This document shows positions 5,509-5,826 of a stretch of 5,826 bases of DNA, one piece after another. The stretch is from Bacteroidales bacterium (lineage in GTDB: Bacteria > Bacteroidota > Bacteroidia > Bacteroidales > ML635J-15), in NCBI GenBank assembly GCA_028696755.1, contig JAQVGK010000242.1:1-5826 (forward strand), in the 5' to 3' direction. A program made the position numbers and the translations under genes. The notes beneath the pieces were generated by a model. The model was not told the origin of the DNA. It was given only the letters and a program-made list of their open reading frames with translations, and did not search any database. Positions within the stretch are counted from its first letter, which is position 1, and each line of letters begins with the position of its first letter.

Positions 5509-5826
5509 TTATTCCGATAACTCGCCTCTAAGTGGCAGACTAAGCAGTTTTATGGTTTCTTTCTGCGAAAAGCCTTTGCCTAAAATATACATCATTTTTG
5601 TAACTGCAGCCTCAGTTGTCATATCTTTACCACTAACGACACCAATTTCGTCGAGTTTGATACTGGTTGCATATTTACCGTGTTGGACTTTTCCAACTGT
5701 GCATTGAGTTATATTTAGAACAACAACGCCTCGTTTTATCGTTGCTTCTAATGCCTTTATTATTTTGTCGTTAGTTGTTGCATTTCCAGAGCCGTAAGTT
5801 TCGATAATTAAACCCTTTAACCCTTT
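5509..5826 (-). CDS. ansA: Type I L-asparaginase, C-terminal part (5' end outside window)
   Basis: The minus strand is open from the window edge (5826) to a TAA at 5509-5511, giving 105 residues. It matches the C-terminal domain of cytoplasmic type I L-asparaginase, which hydrolyses L-asparagine to aspartate and ammonia. Shared landmarks include IIETYGSGNA (residues 7-16 of the fragment), NITQCTVGKV with a following HGKYATS (38-54), IGVVSGKDMTTEAAVTKMMYILG (61-83) and the terminal LRGELSE (99-105). E. coli AnsA has YGVGNAP, NLTQC-SGKV, GGADMTVEA and LRGEL at the same places, as I recall them. The catalytic threonines lie in the N-terminal domain outside the window, so activity cannot be judged here. 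Full family length is about 330-350 residues, so about a third is present. It is followed after 19 bases by the NifX-like gene. Confidence 0.92.
   Translation of the reverse strand, partial: KGLKGLIIETYGSGNATTNDKIIKALEATIKRGVVVLNITQCTVGKVQHGKYATSIKLDEIGVVSGKDMTTEAAVTKMMYILGKGFSQKETIKLLSLPLRGELSE

Noticed and set aside
5504..5707. A 67-codon plus-strand frame at the right edge.
   Set aside because: The opposite strand encodes clear asparaginase motifs over the same bases.
1..5826. CRISPR arrays, tRNA or rRNA genes, insertion sequences, attachment sites.
   Set aside because: No regularly spaced direct repeats, RNA-gene sequences, transposase-like frames or flanking terminal repeats were seen on either strand.

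Overview
The window looks like a piece of an AT-rich Bacteroidota chromosome, probably from the Bacteroidales/Marinilabiliales/Flavobacteriia range. Four things suggest this. Start codons mostly lack Shine-Dalgarno sites. A TAnnTTTG-type -7 promoter box sits before at least one gene. Most of the encoded proteins are exported. One protein carries a 'YPNP...VYDISGKLI' module of the kind found in type IX secretion and FISUMP surface proteins. The phylum assignment is an inference from these traits, not from a database match.

Layout. 1-92 is the last 29 codons of a TPR-type protein cut by the window edge, followed by an intrinsic terminator (121-152). Next comes a closely related full-length secreted TPR protein (164-1435), so the two are tandem paralogues. 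A promoter-like box (1511-1518) precedes the most unusual gene, 1542-3092. Its 516-residue product has a signal peptide, a FISUMP/T9SS-like beta module, a fibronectin III domain and a complete C-terminal peptide deformylase domain with all metal ligands. A strong bidirectional terminator (3113-3151) separates it from a convergent minus-strand pair: an unrecognised secreted protein (3166-3615) and an unrecognised lipoprotein (3658-4401). Divergent to these is a cysteine-rich lipoprotein with a long basic helical tail and a GTG start (4480-5115). It converges, with only 2 bp between stop codons, on a minus-strand pair: a NifX/NafY-like Fe-Mo-cofactor-binding-domain protein (5118-5489) and, 19 bp upstream of it, the C-terminal part of a type I L-asparaginase (5509-5826, running off the window).

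The genes do not form one obvious pathway. The left two thirds encode envelope proteins of mostly unknown role; the right edge encodes two cytoplasmic housekeeping-type proteins that are probably co-transcribed. No tRNA, rRNA, CRISPR array, insertion sequence or attachment site was seen, and no gene-free stretch exceeds about 110 bases.

The most noteworthy item is the apparently exported, multidomain peptide deformylase. Deformylase normally acts in the cytoplasm on nascent chains at the ribosome, so an exported copy assembled from surface-protein modules points to a different substrate or role.
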